Shown here piece by piece: positions 25,883 through 38,411 of a DNA stretch of 64,000 bases. The stretch comes from Lineus longissimus. Its lineage: Eukaryota > Nemertea > Pilidiophora > Heteronemertea > Lineidae. The stretch is from contig NC_088324.1 of the NCBI RefSeq assembly GCF_910592395.1, positions 15,464,953-15,528,952 of the forward strand, in the 5' to 3' direction. The notes under the pieces were generated by a model. The model ran no database searches. It was not told the DNA's origin and saw only the letters and a list, made by a program, of their open reading frames with translations. Position numbers and translations under genes: made by a program. Each line of letters begins with the position of its first letter. The first letter of the stretch is position 1.

Positions 25883-28800
25883 ATGACTGACTTGAAGCAG
25901 TTTCTATACGCCTGGCTAGGCAAGAGAAAAGTTGGACCGCCAAATTATGAAGTGCGACCATCTGGTCCAAAGCACAGGCAGAGATTTATGTGTGAGGTAT
26001 GTAGAATGGATGATCGAGAGGATTTCAATACGGCCCTTACCACAGAATGGCACCGAGGCTCTGAACAATAGGTCCATAGATATTGTCTGGCGTCTATAGT
26101 TAAGGGTGTTTCTTGGTAAGTGCAAACCGTTCCCAGAATCTGGCCAAACTGATCCCATTGATCCCAAACTGTGTATTTGGTGTAAATGAGATACCTGAGT
26201 GCTAGCACCTTCACCAACAGATAAACTACAATCTTCATTATCAGTGTGATCAACTTGCTCATCCAGGCTATCTCTTCCATTGTAGGTTCGCGTGGAAGGT
26301 TATGACTATGTCGGCGCTGGTAACTCGACGAGTAAAAAAGATGCCCAGACGAATGCTGCCAAGGATTTCATGCAGTACCTCGTTCGTATGAACCACTTAA
26401 AGGAAGAGGATTGTCCGGATCTCAATCAGGTAGAGACACTTATTGAAAGAAGCAGAGCCGCTCTTGCTTGGTTTATACAACTCTTGTCATTTTGAAAGAC
26501 TCTGTCCCAGCGAATGTTGATCTGGTGGCCAAATGTGTAACAAGTCTCTATGATTACTGTAGTTTCATTATTCCACTTGGAAAACTTACCAGAGCTTATG
26601 ATGATGGTGTCTGACAGTATCGTTTTATCTTTACAGCCATTAATGCCGACTCCAGATAATAACAGTGGAATGTCTGGTGGTGGCTCAATGCTGCCCTCTG
26701 GTTCTAACCTGCCGCCCCATATGAGCCTGGGTGGAGATATGGGCAATAGTGATGGAGGAGGGGGCGCTCGAGGAGGGCCAGGATTTGGGCAAGGAGGGCG
26801 TGGAGGCTTTGGGCACGGTGGTGGAGGTGGGTTTCCATTCAGAGATGAGGCTGCAGACAGGAGAAATGTGGAAGATGTGAGTGAACAATTTCTTATAATT
26901 TTAGACTTTAAAAAGTTTTTCTTTTGTGGAGCAAATTCATAGGTTTAGTCCCAAAGAATAGTAAGGAGAAATGTTCATCTTTTTCCCACAGGCTGAAGAT
27001 GCCGATATGAATGCTGATCTCCATGGCAATTGGACGGTTGAGAACGCAAAGAGTCGTCTACATCAGTACCTACAGCAAACAAAACAGTCGAGCGTTGATT
27101 ATAAATATAGCATGGTGGGGCCGGATCACAACAGGTATGTATAACTATCAACATCTTGAAGACATCCTGAAAGGAACTGCTTGGTGCAAGTGAGGGTTCA
27201 TTATCCCCAGTTGATACCGTCTCAAAACTGCAGTGGCCCTGATGTTTCAAAATGCAAAAAAGGTTATGAACGCCTGGGTAATTTGGAAGATGATAAGTAT
27301 GTTCATTATGGGCATAGAGTCTAGTGGGTGATGGGCAGGGCTTGGTAGAATTGTTTTGGATTACTTTTTATCAACCCTGGGTGCTTTTTCGCTTTAGCCA
27401 GGGTACCAAAAAGAACCCGTTGGTCAGCGCAGTGACAAAAGACTGCTACCAACGTGGTTGTCTACTGGGTTGTGACACTCTTATGCGGCCAAAAACTGCC
27501 TTTATTGCAGTAGTTATTCTTCATTGTGTTGGTTTGCAATTTTGTAACTGTGAAATGTTTTTGAAATTCTAAATCTAATACTGATGGATTTAAAAAAAGA
27601 TTCTTGGTGCCATTGCTTTTAACACCAAGTAAACATAATTCTTATGTAATTTATTTATTTTTTATCATGTTTGGTTTTAATCAGTTTTTTTATAAACTTT
27701 TTTGAGGTCAAGGTCAGTGGGTTGGGGGTCAGAATTGCCGAGGTCTGCTGTAATTCTATTCGATGTAGGGACTGAATTGGTTTCTCACGCTTGGCAATTT
27801 AAAATAGAGTGCGGCCATCGATTTGCTTTAAAAAATTACCTTTTCAGGATGACATTGTTCAAGATTTCTTTCTTAGGGTATTTCTGTCACAATTATACTG
27901 GAGGCCAAAACTTTATCTAGCACTTTTTGAGTGATGGTATAAAAAACGTTCTCCAAATTGTGCCAAAAGGTACCTTAAGTCACATTTCTCATTTCTAAGT
28001 CACGTAATGAGAAATGTGCATGTTGACACAATTTTTATTGAACATAGACTCAGAGAATGACGCTGGAATCAACAAAACGAATACTTTTTGGGTAATGGTA
28101 ATTTCTTCCCGATCTTGAGTAAAGGCAATACATTACCCTTATAGTGTTATCACTCTTTAGGTAATGGAATACATTACTTTCTCAGTGCTACCACTCTTTG
28201 GGTAATGGACAGATTGCGATGGGGCACATCCACAGAAGTGAGGGGACGTTTGGTTATGTGTTTGTTGCTAAGAAAAACATTACTCTTAAAGTGTTCCTTT
28301 GGATTGTACGTTACCCTTCCAGTGTTTTCACTTTTTGGGTGATGGAACTACATTACTCTTTGAATATATGATTTGGCTGTCAGCTTAGAATAACTCCACT
28401 GGAGTGCATTCACTAATATAGTAATGGGAATTTTGCAGTACACTACTATTCTAGTGACTTTACCCCATTTCTAATGGAAACATTTCAGACTTTACTGACC
28501 ACTTTTTTGGTAATGGCATACATTACTGTTTCTAAAGTGCATCGAGAACAACAACATTACTCAAGTCAGCAAGTTGCTGATTGAGTTATGGTGATATCAC
28601 TCTCGATTCCAGTGTCATTCTCTGTAGTGTTCAAAACCCCTGGTGGCCAAGTGCAGAACCATGAATGCCACCTGCTACCTTGATGTCTGTGTTTGCAGCT
28701 ACTTTACAGGTAAATCTTTATAATTGTAGTTTAATTAGAAAGCTCCTTACTCGTATTTCATTCAAAATGCCATTGCCGTCCTCTTCCAGGTTGCATTTCT

Positions 28801-31800
28801 TCCACTTTTGAATGCCCAGATTTGTTTGCAATGCTTCACACTGTTGGATCTCTGTACTAAAATTGAGATCGTGTGGTGAAGCACAGCCTCCGTTTTGGGC
28901 CTACGTTTATTTAGCTCCAGCCTCCTGGTCTCAGATTATGTACAGAGGAGGTCTGCCATTGTTTGGTTTGTGAGCTCTTGGCTTTGTCCAGTTACTCCAC
29001 AATATAGCTACCCTGTGTTTCAATCACCCCTTTGCTTTATCTGTCATTAGCTTCATAAGATGTTTGCATTTCCTTCTCTCAGCTAGCCTTGCCTTTTGAA
29101 TACTACATAAATCATGTAAACAGTCACTTTCCGTTCATTCTAGGAGCTTCATTGCCGAGATGGCTGTCTTCTGTCGGAAGTTAAACCACAGTGAGTATAG
29201 TAACGTAACAGGAAGTAAGTCTTGTTGGTGTCGGTCGGCGCACATGATGTGATTTTTTGTCGGAAAATCCACTTGTGTGCGCCACAAGCAAGTCTGTAGC
29301 ACCATGCAATACATAGCTTTGGAAGAAATGATGTGATGAAGAAATTGTTGGAGGAATGACTTAATGTCAACGTCTTTTCTCCGCATGAAAAGTTGCATCT
29401 AGTGGCCGACTTTTTAGTTAAGTTGAAATTTTAATTTCGGCTGCCTCCAAAGTTGGCTGCCACTGAACAAATGCTTTTAATCATATCAGTGACCAGATTA
29501 GGACCAGACTTTGATTTGTCTAGTGACTTGCTCATGTAGCCTTACTGATAGTACTGGTAGCCATAAAGATTGGTGGATTTCCATTCCAACCTTGTGCAGT
29601 AGTGGCTATCATAGTATCAAGATGCTAATATCTTGAGTTTGCCTTGTAACTTTAAAACAATTCATGGGTTCTCTGGTATTGGCTGCCATTGTCTTGTATT
29701 TTGGTGAGCCGACTTCTGTGATTGTATTTCACCTTGAGCTGTACAGCTGGGGGACTTGTCACTGGAGTATATTGTAATAATGATACAATGACTTGCAAAA
29801 TATACCATGGTGACAATCTTTGCTAGCCTCTGCCTTGCTTTTCCTAATCACCGGTCCTTTCTTCCAGAAATTTCCTCACGAGAACATGGCTCCAATAAGC
29901 AAGTGGCCTCGAAGAATTGTGCGCTTTCGTTGGTTCGTCAGATGTTCCATTATGGAGTGATTGAAGCATTCACTGGCATTAAGAAGAAGAAAGATCAAGA
30001 ACAGGTAATTGCTCTGTCAGATTTTAGTGATAGTTACTGTTACAGGACAAGAGGGATCAGTTTAAAGGACAAGTGGGATCAGTTTAAAGGACAAGTGGGA
30101 TCAGTTTAAAGGACAAGTGGGATCCGTTTAAAGGACAAGTGGGATCAGTTTAAAGGATGAGTGGAATTATCCATTCAATAAAGTTGTTCTGCTCATGATC
30201 ATGTCGTGTATTGCAGCTTCCTGAAATCGAGGTCGCCGTTGACCCAGACCTCGTGCAGCAAATCGAGTCCTGCCTGGAAGCCATGGAGTTAACTCCAGCA
30301 CCAGCACCCTCGGAAGGCTCTGAACCGGTCTCGTTAGTCCTTGATCAGGTAACACAACGCTTTGAGGAGGGGAATCGTCAGCGTGGTGGTGTGGTGTCCT
30401 GGTCTCCACCGCAGCAGAATTGGAACCCGTGGACAGCCTGTAATATTGATGAAGGACCCTTGGCTTATGTAAGTTGACAGTCGTTTGGAGATCTCACTTT
30501 GTATTTTACTTGTCATTTTTGAAGTGTTATTTAATGTTGGACCTTGTTGAGTGCATTTGGGCAGGAACGCACTGACCAAAACTATTTGTTTAGCCATGAA
30601 TACGGTATTCTCAAAGTGCAGTCCTGGAGGGAAGATGAAGTGTTCTTATCACTGGTTGTTGACTCTCTCTCTTTAGGCTACAGTGGACCAGGTGAGCCAA
30701 GACCTCCAAAATGAAATGTCAAACCGTCTGCAGAACGACAACCGCCTACAGAAGATGGTGTCAGAGCGTGCTGGCCTACCTGTCCATAATTCTAAGGATG
30801 AAATCCTCGAGTCTGTTGCACATAACCCAGTTGTGTTGATCCGAGGTGAGACGGGTTGCGGTAAGACCACACAGGTGCCACAGTTCATCTTGGATGATTA
30901 CATTGAACACGGACAAGGTGGAAACTGCAACATCATTATCACACAGGTAGGTGAAGGATGACTGACCCAGAAACTGAGATATTGAGTCGATTAACAAATT
31001 CCCTATTGGGAGCTTGTGTAACTTGATTTGTTCTACCTGGCTCCTGTCTTTTCACAGCCCTTTCTACTTTACAGCCGCGTAGAATCAGTGCTGTGAGTAT
31101 CGCTGAGCGTGTTGCGGAGGAGAGAGCTGAAGATCTTGGTGTCAGTACTGGTTACAGCGTGAGGTTCGAGTCTATCTTCCCACGGCCACTCGGAGGGATG
31201 ATCTACGTCACTGTCGGCACCCTGTTGAGGAAGCTGGAGGGGGGTCTCCGAGGCATATCGCATGTGATTGTCGATGAAATTCACGAGAGGGATATCAATG
31301 TAAGTTAAAGGTTCATTATTACTAATAAGATGCAGATGGTAGCAAATGTCAAAGATCACAGGCAGATCACTTGTTTACATTTTGATGTTTTTAGACCATA
31401 AGCCCCCGCGTGGTATCCTCTGCCTCCCCTGGTTTCAACCATACCATGTTTGGTTTCCAGACTGATTTCCTGCTCGTATTGCTGAGGGACATGGTGAACA
31501 TGTACAGCGACCTGAGGGTGATCCTTATGTCTGCTACGGTCGATGTCACACTTTTCCAAAACTACTTTGGGGCTTGTCACGTTGTGGAGCTTCACGGACG
31601 CGTCTATCCAGTACAAGGTAAAACGCTAGACTTGTTATGAAGACTGAAGAAGGGCAGCTCCCAACACTCTCATGTGCACTGCTCTGCACACATTCTGAGC
31701 ACTGTTTTATTTGAAGCTTCTTGTAGCCCCAAGGAGTGCCCATGTGGAGCCAGAGGATTGTGACAGTTGTTGTAAAGGGCTTTCTTACAGATCAGGTTCA

Positions 31801-34800
31801 GTGAAAACTCATCTTTTATCATCACTTGGCATTTAGCAGTTGAATGAAACTACTGATGAAGGGTTTTAGAATGGCTGTCGTTGGAACATGTCAGCAGGCT
31901 TGCAGGGATCAGTCAGGTCTCTCTCTGTTGTATCTAAGTTATGCAAAGCAGTGGCTCCTCTGTCAACAAAGGCTTACAAATTCTTGTTGATTTGAATGTG
32001 TGCTGTGTGTAATTTCAGATTATTTCCTGGAGGACTGTATCCAGATGTTGAACTTTATGCCCCCACCGCCGCTCAAGAAGAGGAAGGACCGTGATGATGA
32101 TGAGACTGGCAATGAGGATGGTGGAGAGGTGAGAATATAACCTAGGAATCCAGTTCATAGTGACTGCTATGTGACACCTTGCTGATTCGTTAAGCCACTA
32201 TGGCACTTTATACATGTTTTACCTCTTCCAGGAGAACTGCAACATGATCATCAGCAACGACTACTCTGACAGCACCCGGCGTGCCATGGCCATGTTGAAC
32301 GAGAAGGAGCTGTCATTTGAGCTAATTGAGGCCATATTGAAGTACGTTCAGACTCTGAATGTCCCTGGAGCAGTTCTGATCTTCCTGCCAGGATGGAATC
32401 TCATCTTCGCTCTCCACCGGCATCTCACCATGCATCCTATCTTTGGTAAGTTACAGACATGGTCAAAGCAGGGTAACAATTCCCTGATTCTAGCACATGT
32501 CATGTTTTCAGTGGACTCTAATGAAGGGGAAAACTGTCAATTCATTGTTTCCCTCTCCTGCTACAGTAGATGGCTCTAGATGCCACCAAACTTTGTATAA
32601 AGGAGTCACAGGAAGAGTTCTGAAAGTTAACATTTGCACCATCAAAGAGAGTTCTCTACTTGTCAAGAAAGTATTTGTTTTGATTTGAGCAATTTGTAAT
32701 ATTTTCAGGTGGCTCACGCTATCGTGTGCTGCCCCTCCACTCGCAGATCCCTCGCGAGGACCAGCACAAGGTGTTCCAGCCTGTACCCGAAGGTGTCATG
32801 AAGATCATCCTGTCCACTAACATTGCTGAGACGAGTATCACCATCAATGATGTTGTCTATGTGATTGACTCTTGCAAGTGAGTATGGATGGTTTAAAGTA
32901 ATTACTGGACTACGGGGGCTTCCTCAACATCTTGGTTTAGTGGTTTGCATCATGTGATTCATTCAAACTAGAAATGACAGTTTTTCAAGGTGAATATTTT
33001 TCATTATAATTACAGAGCCAAGATAAAATTGTTCACCAGTCACAATAACATGACCAACTATGCCACTGTGTGGGCATCTAAGACCAACCTTGAGCAGCGA
33101 CGCGGCCGTGCTGGTCGTGTCAGGCCGGGCTTCACCTTCCATCTGTGCAGCAGAGCTAGATATGATAAGTAAGTAGTTTGAGAGCCGTTTTAAGTGCTTT
33201 TGTACTGGGGGAGTTGATCTGAACAGTAGGATCAGCAGTGCAGTTATAGTATGACTTGATCTCCCTGTCTGGCTATTCTTTTATTCCCTGCTAGAGCAAA
33301 GGGTACCAGTTATCGGTCTCCCTCTTGCCTGCTGATGCAGAAAAACGTTCTGGCTCTATGAACTGATCCCATTTCAAAACTGGTGCCACTTTCACTAATC
33401 TTACCATCCAATCTCGAATGGTTGAATAGGATCTTGAAGTTTATATCTCTCCATTCTCTTCTCCTCTCAGGCTTGAGCAGCATCAGACCCCAGAGATTTT
33501 CCGCACTCCTCTTCATGAGTTGGCACTTTCCATCAAGCTCCTTCGTCTCGGCTCAATCAGGATATTCTTATCAAAGGCTGTTGAACCACCTCCTATTGAT
33601 GCCGTCATTGAAGCAGAAGCGTTACTCCGGCAGATGAAGGCACTGGATAAAAATGATGAGTTGACGCCGCTCGGGAAGATCCTGGCAAAGCTGCCAATTG
33701 AACCTCGTCTTGGGAAGATGATCATTTATGGATGCATTTTCTTGTGAGTATAAAAAGTTATTGTTCATTTCAAAACTTTACTGAACAGGAAAAATCAAAA
33801 CCATGCATCTTTGCTCTGTCACCAGATTTACATTTCTCTAACTTTACTCACCGTCTCTTTGATAACATGCTTTTCCTCTTCAGCTGTGGAGATGCCATGT
33901 GCACAATTGCTGCAAGTACAACATTCCCCGAACCGTTCATCACCCCGACTGACCGCCGACGTCTTGGCTGGGTCCACAAGAGTTTGGCTGGCTCGAGATG
34001 CAGTGATCATGTGGCACTGCTGAATGCTTTCGGGTGTTGGGAGGAGGCAAGGTAGGTGGAAGAACATTGAAAGCTCATTTGCTCATTTTGTCTTCATCTT
34101 GAAATGTTTTTGACCGACATATTCCTTTCAAATTCAGGACTGGTGGTGAATCCTGTGAGCTACAGTTCTGTGAGCAGAAGTCGCTCTCAGTCCCCACGTT
34201 ACGTATGACGTGCGAGGCCAAGAACCAGTTGCGGGACATCCTCATCATGAGTGGGTTCCCTGAGGAGGCACTCTCAGCGCAGTTCTTTAACTATAATGGA
34301 CCTGATAGAAAGCTCGATATTGTAAGTCATGGACCTTTCTCTTTCTTTTGTTTAAGATAAGGCGACTCATGAAAGGACACAAGTCCAGTTGTTTCGGTGT
34401 AATCAGTCTGTAGTGGACTTGCAATCTGATGATCTGTGGTTTGAATCCCAGTCAAGGCAACTTGATAGTCATCTGACCAATCATATTTGAATCTTCTCAT
34501 TTAGGTAATCACACTCCTTACCATGGGCCTCTATCCCAATGTTTGTTACCACAAAGAGAAAAGAAAGGTTCTAACCATGGAGAGTAAATCAGCATTGGTC
34601 CACAAGTCGTCGGTCAACTGTAACAACAGAGAGGTCAAATTCCGCTCGCCATTCTTTGTGTTCGGCGAGAAGATCCGTACGCGTGCCGTCTCCTGTAAAC
34701 AGATGACGATGGTGACACCGTTACAGCTGCTGCTGTTTGGAGCGCGGAATGTCAAGTCGGATGGGCAGGCCGTCTGTCTTGATAGCTGGTGAGTGATTGA

Positions 34801-35727
34801 TCACCAAAACAAGCTGCTGATCTCCCTCTGGTGCACAGCCTGAGGAGTTTAGTCACAAATTTCAGACCGCAAAAGAGTTGATAACGCTCATCATAATGCA
34901 TTGAATGAGGAGTAACTCGAAAACAAAGACCTGACTTCCTTTTATTGTGATTCCAGGATCAACCTCAAGATAAACCACCAGCTGGCAGCGAGCGTGGTTG
35001 CCCTGCGTCCTGCCCTTGAAGGTTTGATTGTCAAGTTCACATCGGAGCCGGAGCTGGTAGCAGAGCCTGGGCTTGTTGATAAACAGCTGATGAAGGTCGT
35101 ACAGACCATGTCACATCCTCAGGCTGGCAAGTTTGGCATTACAGATGATTCCACTGAAGGGTAGGTGGTGTTTGGAGTCCGAGGTAGTTTAATCAGACTG
35201 CTCCAACTGGACGCTGGGAATACGAAGGTTTTTAAACAAAGAATAGGGATCACCGATCTTCTTGTTGAATCCATAGATGCTATTTAACATCTCTTAATAG
35301 TGTAGCTATGTTTTCTTTCCCAAACGAGGCGGAGACATAGATATTGGAGTATTTGAACAAGGACATGTTGGCAAAGACATGCCCAAGTAGAAAGAAGAAT
35401 TATGATTTCAATTCATTTTTCAGATCCGGTTATAGTGGACATCGTGGATTCAGTCGAGGTGGAAGTTTTGGAGGAGGTGGAGGATTCCGTGGTGGCAGAG
35501 GTGGAGGTGGCTACGGTGGTGGTGGTGGTAGTGGCTATCGAGGCGGTGGTGGAGGTGGTTACCGAGGAGGCAGTGGAGGCGGCTATCATGGAGGCAGTGG
35601 TGGTGGTGGTGGTGGTGGTGGTGGTTATGGCCGTGGAGGAGGATATGGCCGCGGAGGAGGCTATGGAAGGGGAGGAGGTGGTTTTGGAGGAGGCCGAGGT
35701 GGTGGGGGATATCGGGGAGGATATTAA
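25883..35727 (+). CDS. DHX9: ATP-dependent RNA helicase A (DHX9/maleless)
   Basis: Twenty exons join in phase to 1,263 residues (human 1,270): 25883-25996, 26286-26429, 26637-26876, 26992-27134, 29144-29190, 29868-30004, 30217-30468, 30677-30946, 31075-31299, 31461-31617, 32019-32128, 32232-32445, 32709-32877, 33016-33168, 33471-33743, 33884-34051, 34138-34321, 34505-34788, 34957-35160, 35424-35727. Domains in order: dsRBD1 (1-86), a glycine-rich insert (about 105-155), dsRBD2 (about 175-260, with REHGSNKQ), the [11 protein letters not shown] linker, a DEAH helicase core with Walker [10 protein letters not shown] (about 416), DEIH (about 516) and SAT (about 548), motif [10 protein letters not shown] (about 768), winged-helix/HA2 and OB-fold regions, and a C-terminal RGG-rich tail. 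All catalytic motifs are intact. DHX9 unwinds RNA and DNA/RNA hybrids and acts in nuclear transcription and RNA processing. The TCAG acceptor before the ATG suggests a 5' UTR intron. Introns 4 and 6 carry repeats. Confidence 0.97.
28039..28633. mobile_element. TIR element in DHX9 intron 4 with internal repeats
   Basis: Inverted arms of about 30 bases bound a 595-base segment: TGAACATAGACTCAGAGAAT(GACGCTGGAATC) on the left and the near-complement ending AGTGTCATTCTCTGTAGTGT(TCA) on the right. Between them lie degenerate units of about 41 bases with the theme CACTCTTTGGGTAATGGAAT followed by ACATTAC, so CATTAC and GTAATG form small palindromes. No protein is encoded. It looks like a non-autonomous DNA transposon that has carried or grown internal repeats; target-site duplications were not resolved. 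Confidence 0.6.
30044..30163 (+). repeat. 22-bp tandem repeat in DHX9 intron 6
   Basis: Five full copies and one partial of a 22-base unit (GGACAAGTGGGATCAGTTTA plus AA) begin 39 bases after the exon 6 donor and end 53 bases before exon 7. Copies are almost identical (one GAGG for GTGG, one CCG for CAG), which points to recent expansion. The intron is only 212 bases, so the array makes up over half of it. Confidence 0.9.
34399..34470 (+). repeat. tRNA-like SINE fragment in DHX9 intron 17
   Basis: The stretch TAATCAGTCTGTAGTGG and, 35 bases on, GTGGTTTGAATCCCAG resemble an A-box region and a pol III B box (GGTTCGANNCC). No complete tRNA cloverleaf can be folded. It is probably a tRNA-derived SINE remnant in the 183-base intron. 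Confidence 0.4.
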
Positions 35728-36045
35728 ACACACCTCTGACCTAAAAAAACAAATACACTTGTCTTTAGTTTGGTTGAACATTCTATGAGCGACTCATTTG
35801 TCACCAACTAACAAATTGATTGAGAGTACAAAACTATCCGAGCTGAAGAAGCCAATTGACACTACATAACCCTGGTGACACTCTGTCCAACGTGTCAGGA
35901 GACATTGCACCTAACCGCCTTGTCCTTCTCTTCAATTCAGAGGTCAAGAAGTTTCTATTGTGCAGCAGCATTAGGTTATTTCAAACTTCTGCACTGATCA
36001 GGGATAGCTTATTAGCAATTCTTGTTAATCAAATAATTGTCAAAG

Positions 36046-36051
36046 AATAAA
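36046..36051 (+). terminator. DHX9 polyadenylation signal
   Basis: AATAAA lies 319 bases after the DHX9 stop codon, followed by an A-rich stretch. It is the first canonical signal on the plus strand after the gene. Confidence 0.6.
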
Positions 36052-36285
36052 AAAGAATATCAGTGAAACGTGGTAAAACGATGTTGTACTTGTTCGTCAT
36101 GTGAGAAGTGATCAACTCGAGTCATTATTAAATAAATGTAAACAAACTTCTTCTTGTGTTTGTCTGTAATGTTCTGTGAGACAAATATTTGATTTTTGGA
36201 AAATTTCGGCCTTATGAAATGGATATACCATTTTTCTCTCAAAATTAATGGTACTTTAAAAGTATGTTCCTTTCACATCTTTGGA

Positions 36286-37010
36286 TCGAGAGAGATGGAA
36301 CAGTCACAACTGGGCAAAATGTGACAAGGCGGCTTCACCACGTTCCCACCAAGGTGATGTGTTTGACAGCTTCAACCAGACAGGCAGTCACAGCCAGGTC
36401 GAATCAGTCCTGGCTGCCCCACCGTGTTGACAACATGATGAGAGAGATGAGACGGTCACAAACAGGCCAAATCAGTCTTGGCTGCTCTGCCAAGTTGTCA
36501 ACATGATGAGAGAGATGGGACGGTCACAGCCAGGCCGAATCAGTCCTCGCTACTCCACTGTGATGCCAACATGGTGAGAGAGATGAGACAGTCACAGCCA
36601 GGCCGAATCAGTCCTGGCTGCTCCACTGTGTTGACAACATGATGAGAGAGATGAGACAGTCACAGCCAGGCCACATCAGTCTTGGCTGCTCTGCCAAGTT
36701 GTCAACATGATGAGAGAGATGAGACAGTCACAGCCAGGCCAAATCAGTCCTGGCTGCTCCACCGTGTTGACAACATGACGAGAAAGATGGGACGGTCACA
36801 ACCTGGCCGAATCAGTCCTGGCTGCTCCACCGTGTTGACAACATGATGAGAGAGATGAGACAGTCACAGCCAGGCCACATCAGTCTTGGCTGCTCTGCCA
36901 AGTTGTCAACATGGTGAGAGAGATGAGGCAGTCACAGCCAGGCCGAATCAGTCCTGGCTGCTCAACCGTGTTGACAACATGATGAGAGAGATGAGACAGT
37001 CACAGCCAAG
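36286..37010 (+). repeat. 68-bp minisatellite array
   Basis: About 10.5 units with an exact 68-base period: the landmark AGAGAGATGAGAC recurs at 36441, 36509, 36577, 36645 and 36713. Each unit reads GAGAGAGATGAGACAGTCAC, AGCCAGGCCGAATCAGTC, CTGGCTGCTCCACCGTGTTG, ACAACATGAT. Sub-variants (CTGCCAAGTTGTC versus CACCGTGTTGAC) recur at intervals, suggesting higher-order duplication. The first unit near 36286 is more diverged. It lies just downstream of DHX9; related arrays are at 15.7-16.0 kb and, reversed, at 54.3-54.6 kb. Confidence 0.93.
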
Positions 37011-37073
37011 AGGGCAACGTTAAGTCGGTGAATTGGTTTGGATGGAGATGACCCTTAAGAAAAAAATCTCAGA

Positions 37074-37255
37074 TTCACCATGGTAAAATCGGAGTTGACC
37101 ATGCTCACCATGGTGAATGCAGCAGCGTTCACCATGGTGAATTCAAAGTTTACCATGCTCACCATGAATGTAGAATTTACCATGCTCACCATGGTAAAAT
37201 ATTTCACCGTCCCAATTCACTATGGTGAAGTGCTGTCAGATTGCCATGGTGAAAT
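37074..37255 (+). repeat. Cluster of CACCATGGTG palindromes
   Basis: About eight occurrences of TTCACCATGGTGAA or its half-variants (GACCATGCTCACCATGGTGA, TTTACCATGCTCACCATG) occur within 180 bases. TTCACCATGGTGAA (37128-37141) is a perfect 14-base palindrome. The reading frame through it (Met-Val-Asn/Thr-Met-Leu repeats) has no features of a real protein. Confidence 0.75.
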
Positions 37256-37821
37256 TGAGACACATTATTTCATCCTTAGGGTAGGCCCCCTACACCAACA
37301 CCTAACACTTTCTCAACCCCAATACTTGACCTGACCCAATGTATGTCTGCCCTTATCAGCCCAGAAACTCCCCAACCCAAGCAAAATCATGAAGCCCATC
37401 GCACTATTGTCCGTCTTCTGTCATGGTACAGGCAACGGCAATTGCGATTGGTGAAATCCCAATATCTTTCTGTCTGCATGGTCTGTGGGATGTGGAAACA
37501 ATCAACCTCTGCCAGCTGCTTATCTATTCAGATTGTGAAGGCCTTGACACAACATAAAAACTCTGACGCGAAACAACTACCCTCTGCCAGCTGGTTATCT
37601 GGTCAGGTTGGAAAGACCTTGACACAACCTAAAAATTACACTAAGGTTACCGCTAATGAACTTTGGAGACGACAGGACAGCCTACGTAACAACCAACCTC
37701 TTCCAGCTGGATATCTGGTCAGGTTGGGAAGTCATTGACACAACTTCAAATGGTCATTTAGCTGTACAAGACAACTGATTTGGTTGTACCGTGGTAATCA
37801 TCTCACAAGGACGGACACCCG

Positions 37822-38411
37822 CCCCCCCCCCCCCCCCCCCACATCCATAGTCAAGGAGGCCGCAGGCGCGTTCCCGATTTTTCGGGAAAAGGGGGTTAAT
37901 TTTCACTCTTGTTTCGGGGAAAAATCCCCGAAAAATCAATAAAATAGGGGTGTTATTACTGCTATTTTCCCTTCAAAAACTGAAAATAGGGGTATATTTT
38001 CTCATGTTTTCCTTCCCTGGGTCTTCTGAGGATCCTCAGCAGCAAGGAGATGATGTTCAGGAACACGTTATGCATTTCCATGAAGATCCTGATGGGGATG
38101 TGAACTTTGCTGCTCCAGAAGTGCAGACCCACCTTAGACATGTTGCTCAGGAAGCCCTTGATGATGATGAAGAGGAAACACAGCCTGCTATCACCAAGGT
38201 ATCAAACACAATCCTCGGGGTAGGGATCCAAGACTCCCTTCAATTAGGGGGGTAAGATCAAATCCTTCCTTCAAATAGGGGGTCAATTTCCTCACAAAAG
38301 CCCGCAAATAGGGGGTACAAAAAAATGCTGTTTCCTTCCATTAGGGGGTGATTTTAAAACTTGGGAACAAGCCTATGTACCCCCTAAATAAGGGGAGTGA
38401 GGGGGGGGGGG
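37822..38411. other. Poly-C/poly-G bounded insert
   Basis: A run of 19 C (37822-37840) and a run of 11 G (38401-38411) bracket about 560 bases. The interior holds an exon-like open stretch (38031-38198) followed by repeated AAATAGGGGGT/TTAGGGGGT phrases (38215-38400). The edges are in roughly inverted arrangement (C-run left, G-run right). I cannot assign it to a known transposon class. Confidence 0.45.
38031..38198 (+). pseudogene. Exon-like fragment, captured or orphan
   Basis: A 56-codon open segment reads DPQQQGDDVQEHVMHFHEDP, then DGDVNFAAPEVQTHLRHVAQ, then EALDDDEEETQPAITK. It is preceded by a pyrimidine-rich TCTTCTGAG and followed by AAG|GTATCA, so it has the look of an internal phase-0 exon. 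The composition (acidic, no runs, balanced codons) is much more protein-like than the surrounding repeats. No neighbouring exons are visible and it lies inside the homopolymer-bounded insert, so a gene fragment carried by a mobile element is the best guess. I do not recognise the parent gene. Confidence 0.4.

Noticed and set aside
35402-35788. Long plus and minus frames over the DHX9 tail
   Set aside because: They are alternative readings of the GGN-rich RGG tail; composition is pure repeat.
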